In this document: positions 37,993 through 47,936 of the stretch, piece by piece
Layout of the letters: the number at the start of each line of letters is the position of its first letter
How positions within the stretch are numbered: the stretch's first letter is position 1
Assembly: GCF_001704615.3 (NCBI RefSeq)
Contig: NZ_CP029397.2
Span: forward strand, 992,001 to 1,056,000
Source: Acinetobacter defluvii
Lineage (GTDB): Bacteria > Pseudomonadota > Gammaproteobacteria > Pseudomonadales > Moraxellaceae
Reading direction: 5' to 3'
DNA: 64,000 bases
Made by a program: the position numbers and the translations under genes
Notes under the pieces: generated by a model
What the model was told of the DNA's origin: nothing
The model's input: only the letters and a program-made list of their open reading frames with translations
Databases searched by the model: none

Positions 37993-40026
37993 TTAAAGTT
38001 TGGCCGCCAATTCAGCCCCCTCACGAATCGCACGTTTTGCATCAAGTTCAGCTGCCAGTTTTGCACCACCAATAATATGATAATTGGCTAAGGTTTTTTC
38101 ACCTTCAAAAGGAATCAAATCTTTCACAGATTCTTGTCCAGCACAGACTACAATGGTATCCACACGCAATAATTGATCATGTCCATGATTTTCAATCCAA
38201 AGACCTTCATTACTAACAGCTTTGTATTGCACGCCACGTAACATTTTGACAGCATGTTTTTTCAATTGTGCTCGGTGAACCCAACCGGATGTTTTCCCTA
38301 AACCAATTCCTAGCGGAGTTGATTTACGTTGCATCAAATAAATTTCACGGATAGGTTGTTCAACCTGTGGGGGAACAAAACCACCTTCGGTCATATAATT
38401 CGGTTGAGGATCTACCCCCCATTCACGTTGCCAGTCAGCGAGTGGTTGAGGCTGCGGTTGATGTTCAGGTTTTAATAAATATTCAGAAACATCGAAACCG
38501 ATACCACCCGCACCAATAACAGCAACACGTTGTCCGACTGGTGCACCACGTAATACCTCTGCATAAGAGAGTACTTGTGGCGCATCGCTTCCTTCAATCT
38601 TTAACGCGCGAGGGATGACACCTGTTGCCACAACCACTTCATCAAAGCCTTCACGTTCTAATTGTTCACGATTTACTTTGGTATTTAAACGTAACTCTAC
38701 GCCTGTTTTTTCGATCTGAACTTTAAAATAGCGAATCGTTTCGTGAAACTCTTCTTTACCAGGTACAACCTTTGCTAAATTAAATTGTCCACCCACTTCA
38801 TGTGATGCTTCAAATAATGTGACCTGATGCCCACGACTTGCGGCAACGGTGGCTGCAGACATACCAGCGACTCCACCACCTACGACTGCAATTTTTTTCG
38901 GTTTTTTTGTTTTTAAATAAATCAGTTCTGTCTCATAGGCAGCACGAGGATTAACCAGGCAAGTCGCGCGTTTATTTTGAAATGAATGGTCTAAACAAGC
39001 TTGGTTACAAGCGATACAGGTATTAATTTCATCAACACGATTGGTTGCTGTTTTATTTACCCAAAAAGCATCCGCTAATAATGGACGTGCCATTTGAACC
39101 ATATCTGCTTTACCTGCTGCCAAAATTTGTTCAGCGGTATCTGGCATATTGATTCGGTTTGATGCGATCACAGGAACAGAAACGTGTTTTTTTACTTCTG
39201 CAGTATAGTCGACAAAAGCAGCACGTGGCACAGAGGTAACGATGGTTGGAATACGTGCTTCATGCCAGCCAATTCCAGTATTTAATAAGGTCACACCCGC
39301 TTTTTCTAAAGCTTGAGCAATGGTGATGACTTCATCCATGGTATTACCGTCATGTACCAAATCAAGCATAGATAAACGGAAGCAAATAATAAACTTTTCA
39401 CCAATTTTTTCACGAATGGCTTTAACGATTTCTACAGCAAAACGCATACGATTTTCGACAGGACCACCCCAACGGTCTGTACGCTGGTTGACATGACGGC
39501 TTAAGAATTGATTCAGTAAATAACCTTCTGAACCCATAATTTCTACGCCATCATAACCTGCTTTTTTCGCAAGACTGGCAGTATCCGCATAATCTTGAAT
39601 GGTTTTTAAAATAAGCCTGTCACTCATCTCACGTGGTTTGAACATGGAGATCGGGGATTTGATCGGGCTTGCTGAAACCACAAAAGGTTGATACCCATAG
39701 CGTCCTGAGTGCAAAATTTGCATGAGAATTTTTGCGCCATGCTTATGCACTGCACGTGTGACTAAACGATGCGGTGCGATATCGCCTAAAGTATTCATCG
39801 TACCGCCTGCTGGTAATAACCAACCTTGACGGTTAGGAGAAATTCCTCCTGTGATAATTAAGCCCACGCCACCTTTGGCGCGCTCCCCAAAATATGCCGC
39901 AAGTTTTGGATAATTATAAAAACGATCTTCCAACCCTGTATGCATTGACCCCATCACGACACGATTTTTGATGGTGGTATATCCTAAGTGAAGTGGTTTT
40001 AAAATATTGGTATAGTGAGTTGTCAT
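37993..40026 (-). CDS. fadH: 2,4-dienoyl-CoA reductase (NADPH)
   Basis: FMN, FAD and iron-sulfur enzyme that removes double bonds at even positions during breakdown of unsaturated fatty acids. 677 residues: an old-yellow-enzyme barrel (about 1-330, with the HSGRYGY motif), the 4Fe-4S cysteines in CIACNQACLDHSFQNKRATC (about 337-356), then an FAD/NAD(P) domain starting KKIAVVGGGVAGMSAA (about 375). RBS AAAAGGGATG just upstream of the ATG. Single-gene unit. Confidence 0.95.
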   Translation of the reverse strand: MTTHYTNILKPLHLGYTTIKNRVVMGSMHTGLEDRFYNYPKLAAYFGERAKGGVGLIITGGISPNRQGWLLPAGGTMNTLGDIAPHRLVTRAVHKHGAKILMQILHSGRYGYQPFVVSASPIKSPISMFKPREMSDRLILKTIQDYADTASLAKKAGYDGVEIMGSEGYLLNQFLSRHVNQRTDRWGGPVENRMRFAVEIVKAIREKIGEKFIICFRLSMLDLVHDGNTMDEVITIAQALEKAGVTLLNTGIGWHEARIPTIVTSVPRAAFVDYTAEVKKHVSVPVIASNRINMPDTAEQILAAGKADMVQMARPLLADAFWVNKTATNRVDEINTCIACNQACLDHSFQNKRATCLVNPRAAYETELIYLKTKKPKKIAVVGGGVAGMSAATVAASRGHQVTLFEASHEVGGQFNLAKVVPGKEEFHETIRYFKVQIEKTGVELRLNTKVNREQLEREGFDEVVVATGVIPRALKIEGSDAPQVLSYAEVLRGAPVGQRVAVIGAGGIGFDVSEYLLKPEHQPQPQPLADWQREWGVDPQPNYMTEGGFVPPQVEQPIREIYLMQRKSTPLGIGLGKTSGWVHRAQLKKHAVKMLRGVQYKAVSNEGLWIENHGHDQLLRVDTIVVCAGQESVKDLIPFEGEKTLANYHIIGGAKLAAELDAKRAIREGAELAAKL

Positions 40027-40705
40027 GGCGCATCCCTTTTAACATTTGGCTTTGCAACTTGTTGCATACTAATTTATATATTTAAAATATTTTTTGTGAT
40101 GGCTAAGCGTATTATTTTATATGTACATACAGCCAATATTGAATGATTTTCACAGCACAACAATATTTTAAATTGACTAAAAATATAATTTATCTCTTTG
40201 GTCAAATAAGATTTTAAGTTGAAAATAACATTTATTTTAGATTTTAAGTGATATCGTATTGCCACATCTAAAATCACACAATTACTTGTTAATTTAGAGA
40301 AAGCAATAAAACCCATATCTTGCTTGATTTGCTCATTTTAAAAATAATTTTATTTAAAATTAACTGCAATAAACTTAGCTTGTGTTTAAGTTAAATTTTT
40401 TAATTAATTATTTAATTTCAATGTCTTATCTTTTGAATGGTAATTAAAAAAAACATTGTGTCTACTTCACTCTCTTTACGAGCATCAAGGTAAAAAAGCC
40501 TGTAGCATTCCAGCAGAACCTCACGGTTGGGGAACATATGTCTGAATTTTATACGGATGAGATAGGTGTGATCTATTTGACATAAATATCATAAAAGGGA
40601 TGCAATGACATGTAAATGGATTGAAATGACATAGTGAATTGCATTCAAAAAGATACAATTTCATTTAACACAGACAATAAACTTAAAACAGGATAGATTC
40701 TGAAA
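40027..40705. other. Long divergent intergenic region with short direct repeats
   Basis: About 680 AT-rich bases between divergent fadH and the metal-dependent hydrolase gene. AATGACAT occurs at 40604-40611 and again at 40625-40632, exactly 21 bp apart, with a related TTTGACAT at 40576-40583. This may be a tandem operator. A 29-codon stop-to-stop frame ending about 40541 (PAEPHGWGTYV) has protein-like composition but no start. No gene is supported. Confidence 0.45.
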
Positions 40706-41599
40706 ATGGGTATTTTCCAGAAATTTATTAAATCGAATACATATCATGAGCCATTGCCGATTCGCCGTGATATTCGCTTTGATTTACCTGCTGATCGTAT
40801 TGCAGATTGGCATACCGCCGCAGGTCCGATTTTTACTGCATTGTTAAATACATTCTCCATTGTCTTGCCGATCGGTGAGCGATTCTTTATCGATGCGGTG
40901 CGAGCACATCGTGATTTGGTCGAAGACCCTGAACTTAAAAAAGCCGTGACTGCATTTATTGGTCAAGAAGCTATGCATGGTCGTGAGCATGAGGATTATA
41001 ACAGTGCATTATTTGCACGAAATCCGATTGCACCAAAGTTTGAAAGTTTTGTACTTGGTGTATTTGGTTTAATGAAAAAGCATTTACCGGCATCATATTC
41101 ATTGAGTGCAACGATTGCGCTTGAGCATTTTACAGCGTTGCTTGCAGATTCTGTATTACAAATTCCTGAATTATTCGTAGGTGCAGAAGAGCATTATGCC
41201 AATATTTGGCGTTGGCATGCATTCGAAGAAACAGAGCATAAAGCAGTTGCTTATGATGTTTGGAACACGGCAATGGGACAAGGAATCTATGCTTATTTAT
41301 TACGTAGCTTTGGTTTAGTGGCTGCAACCATTGTGTTTTGGGGCTTTGTACTGCCTGTATTTGCCAAAATTGTCCTTGATGAGAAAAAACTGACAGATAT
41401 TCCTGCATGGCGTAAAGCGTATAAATATACTTTTGGTGAAATTGGGGCACTACGTAAGCAATTGGGTAATTATATTGATTATTTTCGTCCCAATTATCAT
41501 CCTTGGGATCATGATAACCGTGAAAAAATGATGGCTTTGCAAGATTTGATTTATGAGTTGGCTGATGCAACTGCGGCAAAACATAAAAAAGCATCTTAA
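40706..41599 (+). CDS. Predicted metal-dependent hydrolase (PF10118 family)
   Basis: 297-residue protein of the family annotated as metal-dependent hydrolase. Helical, ferritin-like spacing of likely metal ligands: FIGQEAMHGREHEDYN (about 90-105) and a second EHF, then HAFEETEHKAVAYDVW (about 172-187). One membrane segment near 200-225. Reaction unknown; diiron chemistry on lipids or hydrocarbons is an inference from the ligand pattern only. Divergent from fadH across a long region with direct repeats. Confidence 0.85.
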   Translation: MGIFQKFIKSNTYHEPLPIRRDIRFDLPADRIADWHTAAGPIFTALLNTFSIVLPIGERFFIDAVRAHRDLVEDPELKKAVTAFIGQEAMHGREHEDYNSALFARNPIAPKFESFVLGVFGLMKKHLPASYSLSATIALEHFTALLADSVLQIPELFVGAEEHYANIWRWHAFEETEHKAVAYDVWNTAMGQGIYAYLLRSFGLVAATIVFWGFVLPVFAKIVLDEKKLTDIPAWRKAYKYTFGEIGALRKQLGNYIDYFRPNYHPWDHDNREKMMALQDLIYELADATAAKHKKAS

Positions 41600-41627
41600 A
41601 TTTTTGTAAGAAAATTTAAGAAAATAA

Positions 41628-41660
41628 AAAAGCCAGTCAAGATTTACCTGACTGGCTTTC
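41628..41660. terminator. Bidirectional terminator between hydrolase and sodB
   Basis: AAAGCCAGTCA / TGACTGGCTTT perfect 11-bp stem, nine-base loop, A and T runs on the outer sides, between convergent genes. Confidence 0.9.
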
Positions 41661-41682
41661 TAGATAATTAATTGTTAATTAA

Positions 41683-42309
41683 TTATTTTTCTACGCCCGC
41701 TTCTTGACCAGCGTATTTTGCATTTGCATAATCCCAGTTTACTAAGCTTTCTAAGAAAGTAGAGATATATTTAGGACGAGCATTGCGGTAGTCGATGTAG
41801 TAAGCGTGTTCCCAAACGTCAATTGTTAACACAGCCACTTTACCATGAGCAAGTGGCGTATCTGCATTTGAAGTTTTAAGAATAGAAAGCTCGCCATTTA
41901 CTTTGTCAGCAACTAACCAAGCCCAACCAGAACCAAATTGAGTTGTTGCAGCATTAGCGAATTCTTCAGCAAATTTTTCATAAGAACCGAAAGCTTCATC
42001 AATCTTAGCAGCTAAAGCACCAGTTGCTTTACCGCCACCATTTTTAGCCATACAGTTCCAGTAGAATGTGTGGTTCCAAACTTGTGCAGCATTGTTGAAA
42101 ACACCTGCTTTAGCAGCATCGCCCGCTGTAGAAACAATGATTTCTTCTAATGTTTTAGAAGCTAAATCAGTACCTTCAATTGCTTTGTTTAAGTTTACAA
42201 CATAGGTGTTGTGGTGTTTGTCGTGATGATATTCTAAAGTTTCTTTACTGATGTGTGGAGCGAGGTCATCATAACCATAAGGAAGTGCAGGTAAAGTAAT
42301 CGTTGACAT
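41683..42309 (-). CDS. sodB: Iron superoxide dismutase
   Basis: Cytosolic superoxide dismutase, 208 residues. Metal ligands: His in LEYHHDKHHNTYV (about 27), His in AQVWNHTFYWNC (about 74), and Asp and His in LTIDVWEHAYYIDY (about 160-165). The GGGKATG and AQVWNHTFYW context is of the Fe type. GCAAGGAATT precedes the ATG. Single-gene unit. Confidence 0.96.
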   Translation of the reverse strand: MSTITLPALPYGYDDLAPHISKETLEYHHDKHHNTYVVNLNKAIEGTDLASKTLEEIIVSTAGDAAKAGVFNNAAQVWNHTFYWNCMAKNGGGKATGALAAKIDEAFGSYEKFAEEFANAATTQFGSGWAWLVADKVNGELSILKTSNADTPLAHGKVAVLTIDVWEHAYYIDYRNARPKYISTFLESLVNWDYANAKYAGQEAGVEK

Positions 42310-42525
42310 GTTCTAAATTCCTTGCATTTTGCTGGGTTTTAACATTAAGTGGCTTTATTGTAATGGATTCTACGAACAATTGTGCAAGTTGTTAAATAAC
42401 AATACACAAATTATTTCGATTTAATACGTATAAAGAAAATGTTAAAAATCAGCTATTCTGATTGACAAAAAAGTCTTGCATTTAAATGTAAATGTGTACA
42501 CCAATAGCAAGTTTTTTTGTCGCCA

Positions 42526-43284
42526 TTAAATAGGATTGTTTAATTCAAAATAACTATACTCAATATTAAACTGTTCTGAAATAGCTTGAGCGAGTCGTTG
42601 TACACCATAACGTTCAGTAGCATGATGTCCACATGCAAAATAATGAACATTTAATTCTTGTGCCTGATAGAAAGTTCGCTCACTCACTTCACCAGAAATA
42701 TAAGCATCACACGCTTGTTGTGCGGCTTTCTCAATATAATCTTGTGCGCCACCAGTACAAAAACCAATTTTTTGTACCTGTGTCGTTGATGCGGGCAGAT
42801 GAATCGTATCGAAGCCTAATTTTTCAGTTAATAAAGCTCTGAAAGCTTCAGGTGACATGGGTTGTTTTAGATAACCAATGTTGCCAATTGGATTGCGCTC
42901 GCTAGGATCAAGTGCTTCGATATTTTCTAAAGCTAAAATTTCAGCAATTGCTGCATTATTGCCAAGTACAGGATGCGCATCCAAAGGTAAATGATAGCCC
43001 ACCAGTGAAATATCATGTTGAATCAAAGCCTTGATACGCTTAGCGCGCATACCTGTAATCGGGTAAGGTTCGCCTTTCCAAAAATAGCCATGATGAACCA
43101 ATAATAAGTCAGCTTTTTGTTCAATCGCTGCATCAATTGCAGTTTGGGAAGCGGTGACTGCACATAAAATTTTATTAACTTCAGTTTTACCTTCGATCTG
43201 TAGACCGTTCGGTGCATAGTCTTTAAATTCAGCAGCTTTTAATGTGCCATCACACCACTGAATGATTTCAGATAGTTTTGCCAT
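42526..43284 (-). CDS. NIF3-like dinuclear metal protein (YbgI family)
   Basis: Widely conserved two-metal protein of uncertain reaction, often listed as GTP cyclohydrolase I type 2 homologue. 252 residues. Likely ligands are in LLVHHGYFWKG (about 60-70), YHLPLDAHP (about 95-103) and the C-terminal FACGHHATERYG (about 215-226). Single gene, divergent from the DegS/AlgW-like protease. Confidence 0.93.
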   Translation of the reverse strand: MAKLSEIIQWCDGTLKAAEFKDYAPNGLQIEGKTEVNKILCAVTASQTAIDAAIEQKADLLLVHHGYFWKGEPYPITGMRAKRIKALIQHDISLVGYHLPLDAHPVLGNNAAIAEILALENIEALDPSERNPIGNIGYLKQPMSPEAFRALLTEKLGFDTIHLPASTTQVQKIGFCTGGAQDYIEKAAQQACDAYISGEVSERTFYQAQELNVHYFACGHHATERYGVQRLAQAISEQFNIEYSYFELNNPI

Positions 43285-43627
43285 AATACTCTAATCAATG
43301 TGCAATAAGAAAAGTTTGCTGGAACATTTTTAAAATGAAAATAATGGATTGAAATGTGAAAAATCCTTTAATCACTTTATCAAAATGTTCGACTACAACG
43401 CAATTCAAATAGGATTTAAGAATTTATTTGTATGCGTGATAATCATAGTGATGCTATGAAATATCAACCGACAACAAATCAATTACCAGAACAAGTTATC
43501 TTTTTTAATTGTAACTAAAGCTGAACAAAACTCCTTGTGTTTTTTAGGTTTATTTGTTGAATTAGATTACAATATTGAAAATACTTTTACATCAATCAAT
43601 TAAAAAATTCTTAAGAGGAACGAAAAA
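43285..43627. other. Divergent intergenic region, NIF3 gene / protease
   Basis: About 340 AT-rich bases containing the promoters of both genes. No RNA, terminator or repeat recognised. Confidence 0.4.
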
Positions 43628-44803
43628 GTGCGCCGTACCTTTACATGGCTACCTTGGGTGTTACTCATCCTAGTTATTATCAGTTTTGCTGTATGGCAAA
43701 AATTACAACAACCCAAAGCACCCATCGCAGCAGATGGGGTAAAAATGCCAGCTGAAAAGGTTGAGCCATTGGTCGATACGTCACGCACGGGCGGCGTGGT
43801 GTCGTATAGTGCAGCAGTAAAAGTTGCAGCACCTGCGGTGGTAAATATTTTCACTACTCAAAAAGTCAAACAAAATCATCCGCTATTAAATGATCCTGCA
43901 TTTCGTGAGTTTTTTGGTAATCAAATCCCAGATCAAAACCAAGGACAAAATGAAAATAGCTTAGGTTCGGGTGTAATTGTACGTCCTGATGGTTATATCT
44001 TAACCAATAATCATGTGATTGAACAAGCCGAACAAATCGTAGTTGCTTTGCAGGATGGTCGTCGTGCTGAAGCAAAAGTGATTGGGACTGATCCAGATAC
44101 CGACTTGGCTGTCATTAAAATAGAATTGGAGAATTTACCAGTATTGCCATTTAAACTCAGTGGTAATGAAGTGGGTGATGTTGTACTTGCAATCGGAAAT
44201 CCATTTGGGGTTGGTCAAACGGTAACGCAAGGTATTATTTCTGCGACAGGGCGCTCTGACTTAGGCATCAATACGTATGAAGATTTTATCCAGACTGATG
44301 CGGCAATTAACCCAGGAAACTCAGGGGGAGCATTGATTGATGTCGCAGGGAATTTAATTGGTGTCAATACTGCAATTTTCTCACAGTCAGGTGGTTCTTT
44401 GGGGATCGGTTTTGCCATTCCCGCAAAAGTATGTCAACAAGTCATGAATTCAATTTTAAAAGATGGTCGTGTCATTCGTGGTTGGTTAGGCATTAGCTTA
44501 GTACCGCCAACACAGGCAGATGTTTTAGCACCTCGTCAAAAGGGTGTCGTGGTTGCAGATGTGTTGAAACGTGGTCCTGCTGCGGATGCAGGTTTAAGAA
44601 TTGGTGATCGTATTGTTAAAGTTAATGATGAAGAGATTAGTTCGACTTCGCATTTGATTAATTATGTCGCTTTGCAAGCGCCAAACTCGGAAATTAAAGT
44701 TGAAGTGGTTCGAGGGCAAGAAACATTAGACTTAAATGTCAAAGTGGGTGAGCGTCAAATTGAACAAAGTGATTCACAATATATTCCATTACCACGACGT
44801 TAA
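43628..44803 (+). CDS. DegS/AlgW-like periplasmic serine protease
   Basis: Membrane-anchored trypsin-like protease with one PDZ domain, the type that senses unfolded outer membrane proteins and starts the sigma-E cascade. 391 residues. Membrane anchor at about 7-24. Catalytic His in TNNHVIE (about 128), Asp in DPDTDLAVIK (about 158), Ser in NPGNSGGALI (about 232). PDZ domain about 280-375. Starts at GTG 43628 with AAGAGGA nine bases upstream. One PDZ domain separates it from DegP. Confidence 0.92.
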   Translation: MRRTFTWLPWVLLILVIISFAVWQKLQQPKAPIAADGVKMPAEKVEPLVDTSRTGGVVSYSAAVKVAAPAVVNIFTTQKVKQNHPLLNDPAFREFFGNQIPDQNQGQNENSLGSGVIVRPDGYILTNNHVIEQAEQIVVALQDGRRAEAKVIGTDPDTDLAVIKIELENLPVLPFKLSGNEVGDVVLAIGNPFGVGQTVTQGIISATGRSDLGINTYEDFIQTDAAINPGNSGGALIDVAGNLIGVNTAIFSQSGGSLGIGFAIPAKVCQQVMNSILKDGRVIRGWLGISLVPPTQADVLAPRQKGVVVADVLKRGPAADAGLRIGDRIVKVNDEEISSTSHLINYVALQAPNSEIKVEVVRGQETLDLNVKVGERQIEQSDSQYIPLPRR

Positions 44804-44815
44804 TGCTTAAGAGTT

Positions 44816-44845
44816 TAAAAGTCTTGAATTTTCAAGGCTTTTTTT
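44816..44845 (+). terminator. Intrinsic terminator of the protease gene
   Basis: AAAGTCTTGAA / TTCAAGGCTTT stem (one G.T pair) followed by seven T. Confidence 0.85.
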
Positions 44846-44943
44846 CTATAAGGAGTATTTTTTTATACAATAAAGAGTTTTTATTAGGCATTTCATAATA
44901 TTTATTTCCTATAAAAAGTGAACTTCATCTTAAGGCTTGTCAC

Positions 44944-45348
44944 ATGCAATATGGTGTTTTAATTTGTGTTTTAAGCTGTGGAATATGTTTTGTGGAACAA
45001 AGTGTTGCGTGTATGCCACATTCACCTGATGACGTATTTATTGCACGTTTTCAAGCAGCACATGCAGCGCAAGAACAAAACTCTCAGTTCATGATTGAAT
45101 TGAGCTCAGATCAATTTATTTTCCGTTCACTCTTTGATGAATTTCGATATACACGTCCAACCCAATGGTACAGTACATTTTCCACTGAAAGTGTTGTAAA
45201 AAACAGCTTAATTATTGGCTTAGCTTATACGCCTGATGGTGGAAAACCTGAACAATATGAAATTGTATCGTTTGCGGCATTGCGCTGTGAAAATGATCGT
45301 TTGATTATTGCTAACCCTATTGTGCCATTTTTAGCATGGAATAAATAA
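44944..45348 (+). CDS. Small secreted hypothetical protein (134 aa)
   Basis: Signal peptide at about 1-22 (hydrophobic, then VACMP), followed by a mixed alpha/beta protein with four cysteines. AAGG stands eight bases before the ATG. Family not recognised. Immediately after its TAA stop the same frame stays open for a further 77 codons, described in the next entry. Confidence 0.7.
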   Translation: MQYGVLICVLSCGICFVEQSVACMPHSPDDVFIARFQAAHAAQEQNSQFMIELSSDQFIFRSLFDEFRYTRPTQWYSTFSTESVVKNSLIIGLAYTPDGGKPEQYEIVSFAALRCENDRLIIANPIVPFLAWNK

Positions 45349-45582
45349 ACTTCAAATTGTGCAGTAGGAAACAGAAAAACAGTTGGAATTTTAGATGGTT
45401 TTTTAGAACATAATCAAAGTTATTATTTAGAGAAATTGCAACAGAAATACCCAACCTGTCAGCATTTAAATACCGCATTTCCAACAATGGGGATCCATGA
45501 TATTCAGCACACTGAGGATTTATTTTCAACCTTTAAATCATGGTGGGAAAAGCTACTCAATTATTTTAAATCATGGTCATAA
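45349..45582 (+). pseudogene. Open continuation frame after an in-frame stop
   Basis: Directly in frame after the TAA of the preceding gene there are 77 sense codons with protein-like composition: TSNCAVGNRKTVGILDGFLE at the start, then a Tyr/Gln-rich helix and an aromatic end KSWWEKLLNYFKSW. No start codon with a ribosome site is seen. It may be the 3' part of a formerly longer gene, a separate decayed gene, or chance. It converges with dnaB. Confidence 0.35.
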
Positions 45583-45629
45583 AGGTGTGACTATTAAAAT
45601 AAGTATAAACAAAAAGAGTAATCTCAGCT

Positions 45630-47078
45630 TTACTCTTCATCATCATATTGAGCATAGTATTCAGGGGACAAATTACTGAAACGCGTATATTGTCCCTCGA
45701 ACGCCAAGCGTACCGTACCAATTGGACCGTTACGTTGTTTACCGATAATAATTTCTGCAGTCCCCGCTTCTTTCGATTCTTTGTTATACACTTCATCACG
45801 ATAAATAAACATAATTAAATCGGCATCTTGCTCAATTGCACCAGATTCACGTAAGTCGGACATCACAGGACGTTTATTTGGTCGATTCTCTAAAGAACGG
45901 TTTAACTGTGACAGTGCAATCACAGGACATTGCATTTCTTTAGCCAATGCTTTTAAAGATCGTGAAATTTCACCAATCTCACCAACACGGTTATCACCCA
46001 TGCCTGGGACTTTCATTAATTGAAGGTAATCGACCATGATACAGCCGAGTTTGCCGCCATGTTGTTTGGCGATTCGTCTAGCTCGCGCACGCATTTCCGT
46101 AGGGGGCAGGGCAGAGGAGTCATCTATGTATAAATGTTTTTCTTGAAGTTGGAGAATCGTCCCTGTGACTTTAGACCATTCATCACCATCCAGTTTACCT
46201 GCACGTAAATGCCCTTGATGGACTTTGCCGTAAGAGGAAATCAAACGCATGGCGATCGAGTCAGCAGGCATTTCCATAGAAAAGACCAGTGCAGGCAAGT
46301 CACAGTTAAATAACACACTTTCAACCAAGTTCATGGCAAAAGTTGTTTTACCCATCGATGGACGTGCAGCCACAATAATCATGTCACCCGCTTGCATACC
46401 TGAGGTTTTATTATCCAGTTCCAGAAAGCCTGTGGTCAGACCTGTGATATTACCTTCCATTTGAGAAAGTTCATTCAACTTGTCAAATACATCTGCGACA
46501 ACTGAAGTAATTGGCTTTGGACCTTGCGCTTTGGCATTGTTATTGTGTTGTTCTGCAATCGAGAAAATATTGGTTTCAGCTAAGTCTAAAATTTCACTGA
46601 CTTCACGACCTTTGGTGTCGTAAGCATTTTGCAAAATTTCATTGCCGACTTTGATCATATTTCTTAAAGTGGCAAATTCACGAATTTTGGTGGCGTAGGT
46701 TTCTAAATTATAGAAGCTGGCAGGTGAGTCTGCCATCAGTTGAACCAGATATTCTTCACCACCGATGGCGTCTAATAAGTTTTGTTTAATCAACCAGTCA
46801 TTGACCAAAACAGCATCATACGGTGAACCATCTTTGTTGAGCTGTTCAATGGCACGGAAAATATATTTATGGCGTGAGGCATAAAAGTCATTTTCATGCA
46901 GTACATCACTCACTTGTTCAAAAGATTCAGCAACGGTCATAAGTGCAGCAAGTACCGCTTGTTCAATCGCCAAATTGTGTGGTGGCGTACGAAATTCTTT
47001 TAACTGCTGTGATGCATCTGTAGATTTTACATCTTTGTTAAAAGTATTTGCGGAAGCTTTGGCGGTTGCCTGTGACAT
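45630..47078 (-). CDS. dnaB: Replicative DNA helicase DnaB
   Basis: Hexameric 5'-3' helicase of the replication fork, 482 residues. N-terminal DnaB domain (about 30-135, PPHNLAIEQAVLAALM), linker, then the RecA-like helicase domain: Walker A AARPSMGKTTFAMN (about 235-248), VFSMEMP, IMVDYLQLM Walker B and the arginine-finger region. The C-terminus ends in acidic residues. No intein seen. Separate from the upstream rpsF-rpsR-rplI operon by its own terminator, although the order rpsF-rpsR-rplI-dnaB is the common one. Confidence 0.97.
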   Translation of the reverse strand: MSQATAKASANTFNKDVKSTDASQQLKEFRTPPHNLAIEQAVLAALMTVAESFEQVSDVLHENDFYASRHKYIFRAIEQLNKDGSPYDAVLVNDWLIKQNLLDAIGGEEYLVQLMADSPASFYNLETYATKIREFATLRNMIKVGNEILQNAYDTKGREVSEILDLAETNIFSIAEQHNNNAKAQGPKPITSVVADVFDKLNELSQMEGNITGLTTGFLELDNKTSGMQAGDMIIVAARPSMGKTTFAMNLVESVLFNCDLPALVFSMEMPADSIAMRLISSYGKVHQGHLRAGKLDGDEWSKVTGTILQLQEKHLYIDDSSALPPTEMRARARRIAKQHGGKLGCIMVDYLQLMKVPGMGDNRVGEIGEISRSLKALAKEMQCPVIALSQLNRSLENRPNKRPVMSDLRESGAIEQDADLIMFIYRDEVYNKESKEAGTAEIIIGKQRNGPIGTVRLAFEGQYTRFSNLSPEYYAQYDDEE

Positions 47079-47197
47079 AAAAAACCTTGACTTTTACATG
47101 AATAAAAATAAATCTGCGCTGACTTATTTAACTAACAAGAGATTAAGAGCATAACCTAAATTGGCAGGGGAATGTAGCTTTCCCATATTTTAAAGAT

Positions 47198-47232
47198 AAA
47201 AAAAGAGCATACAAAAGTATGCTCTTTTTTTT
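47198..47232 (-). terminator. Terminator of the rpsF-rpsR-rplI operon
   Basis: AAAAAAGAGCATAC / GTATGCTCTTTTTT, 14-bp perfect stem, AAAA loop, just past the rplI stop. Confidence 0.92.
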
Positions 47233-47241
47233 GGTACGAAA

Positions 47242-47688
47242 TTACTCAGATACGATAGTAACGAGAACCTCTGCAACAACATCATGGTGCAATTGGATTG
47301 CGATGTTGAATTCACCTGTGTTACGAAGCGCACCGTTTGGTAAACGAACTTCTGCACGGTCAACTTCAAGACCAGCATTCGTTAATGCGTCAGCGATGTC
47401 ACGTGTACCGATTGAACCGAATAATTTACCTTCATCACCAGCTTTCGCAGTGATTACGATATTTACTTCGTTCAATTGATCAGCACGTGCTTGAGCAGCA
47501 GCTAATACTTCAGCTTCTTGTTTCTCAAGTTCAGCACGACGTGCTTCAAAAGCAGCAGTATTTGCTTCAGTCGCAGCAACTGCTTTACCTTGAGGGATTA
47601 AGTAGTTACGGCCGTAACCAGCTTTAACTGATACTTTATCGCCTAATTTACCAAGGTTTTTAATACGTTGTAATAAGATAATATCCAC
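47242..47688 (-). CDS. rplI: 50S ribosomal protein L9
   Basis: 148 residues. N-terminal rRNA-binding domain [20 protein letters not shown] with the [13 protein letters not shown] signature, long connecting helix (about 40-75), C-terminal domain. Last gene of the operon, 9 bp after rpsR. Confidence 0.98.
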   Translation of the reverse strand: MDIILLQRIKNLGKLGDKVSVKAGYGRNYLIPQGKAVAATEANTAAFEARRAELEKQEAEVLAAAQARADQLNEVNIVITAKAGDEGKLFGSIGTRDIADALTNAGLEVDRAEVRLPNGALRNTGEFNIAIQLHHDVVAEVLVTIVSE

Positions 47689-47697
47689 AGCTCAACC

Positions 47698-47925
47698 TCA
47701 CTTATGATTGTCAGTGTAAGGAATCAACGCTAAGTAGCGAGCTTGTTTAATTGCAAGCGCCAATTGACGTTGGTAACGAGCTTTAGTACCTGTAATACGG
47801 CTAGGAACGATCTTGCCATTTTCAGTGATGTACTGTTTTAAAGTGTCGATATCTTTGTAGTCGATGTACGTAACGTTCTCAGCTGTAAAGCGGCAGAACT
47901 TGCGACGACGGTAAAAACGTGCCAT
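47698..47925 (-). CDS. rpsR: 30S ribosomal protein S18
   Basis: 75 residues with the S18 core [20 protein letters not shown] and the basic end [20 protein letters not shown]. It lies 11 bp after rpsF; S6 and S18 assemble as a pair on 16S rRNA. Confidence 0.98.
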   Translation of the reverse strand: MARFYRRRKFCRFTAENVTYIDYKDIDTLKQYITENGKIVPSRITGTKARYQRQLALAIKQARYLALIPYTDNHK

Positions 47926-47936
47926 GTGTGTTCTCC

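Noticed and set aside
40074..40316. 80-codon minus-strand frame upstream of fadH
   Set aside because: Composition follows the AT-rich DNA (Ile, Asn, Lys), no ribosome site, and it lies in the expected promoter region.
41130..41594. Minus-strand 154-codon frame opposite the metal-dependent hydrolase
   Set aside because: His/Gln/Tyr-rich shadow frame antisense to a conserved family protein.
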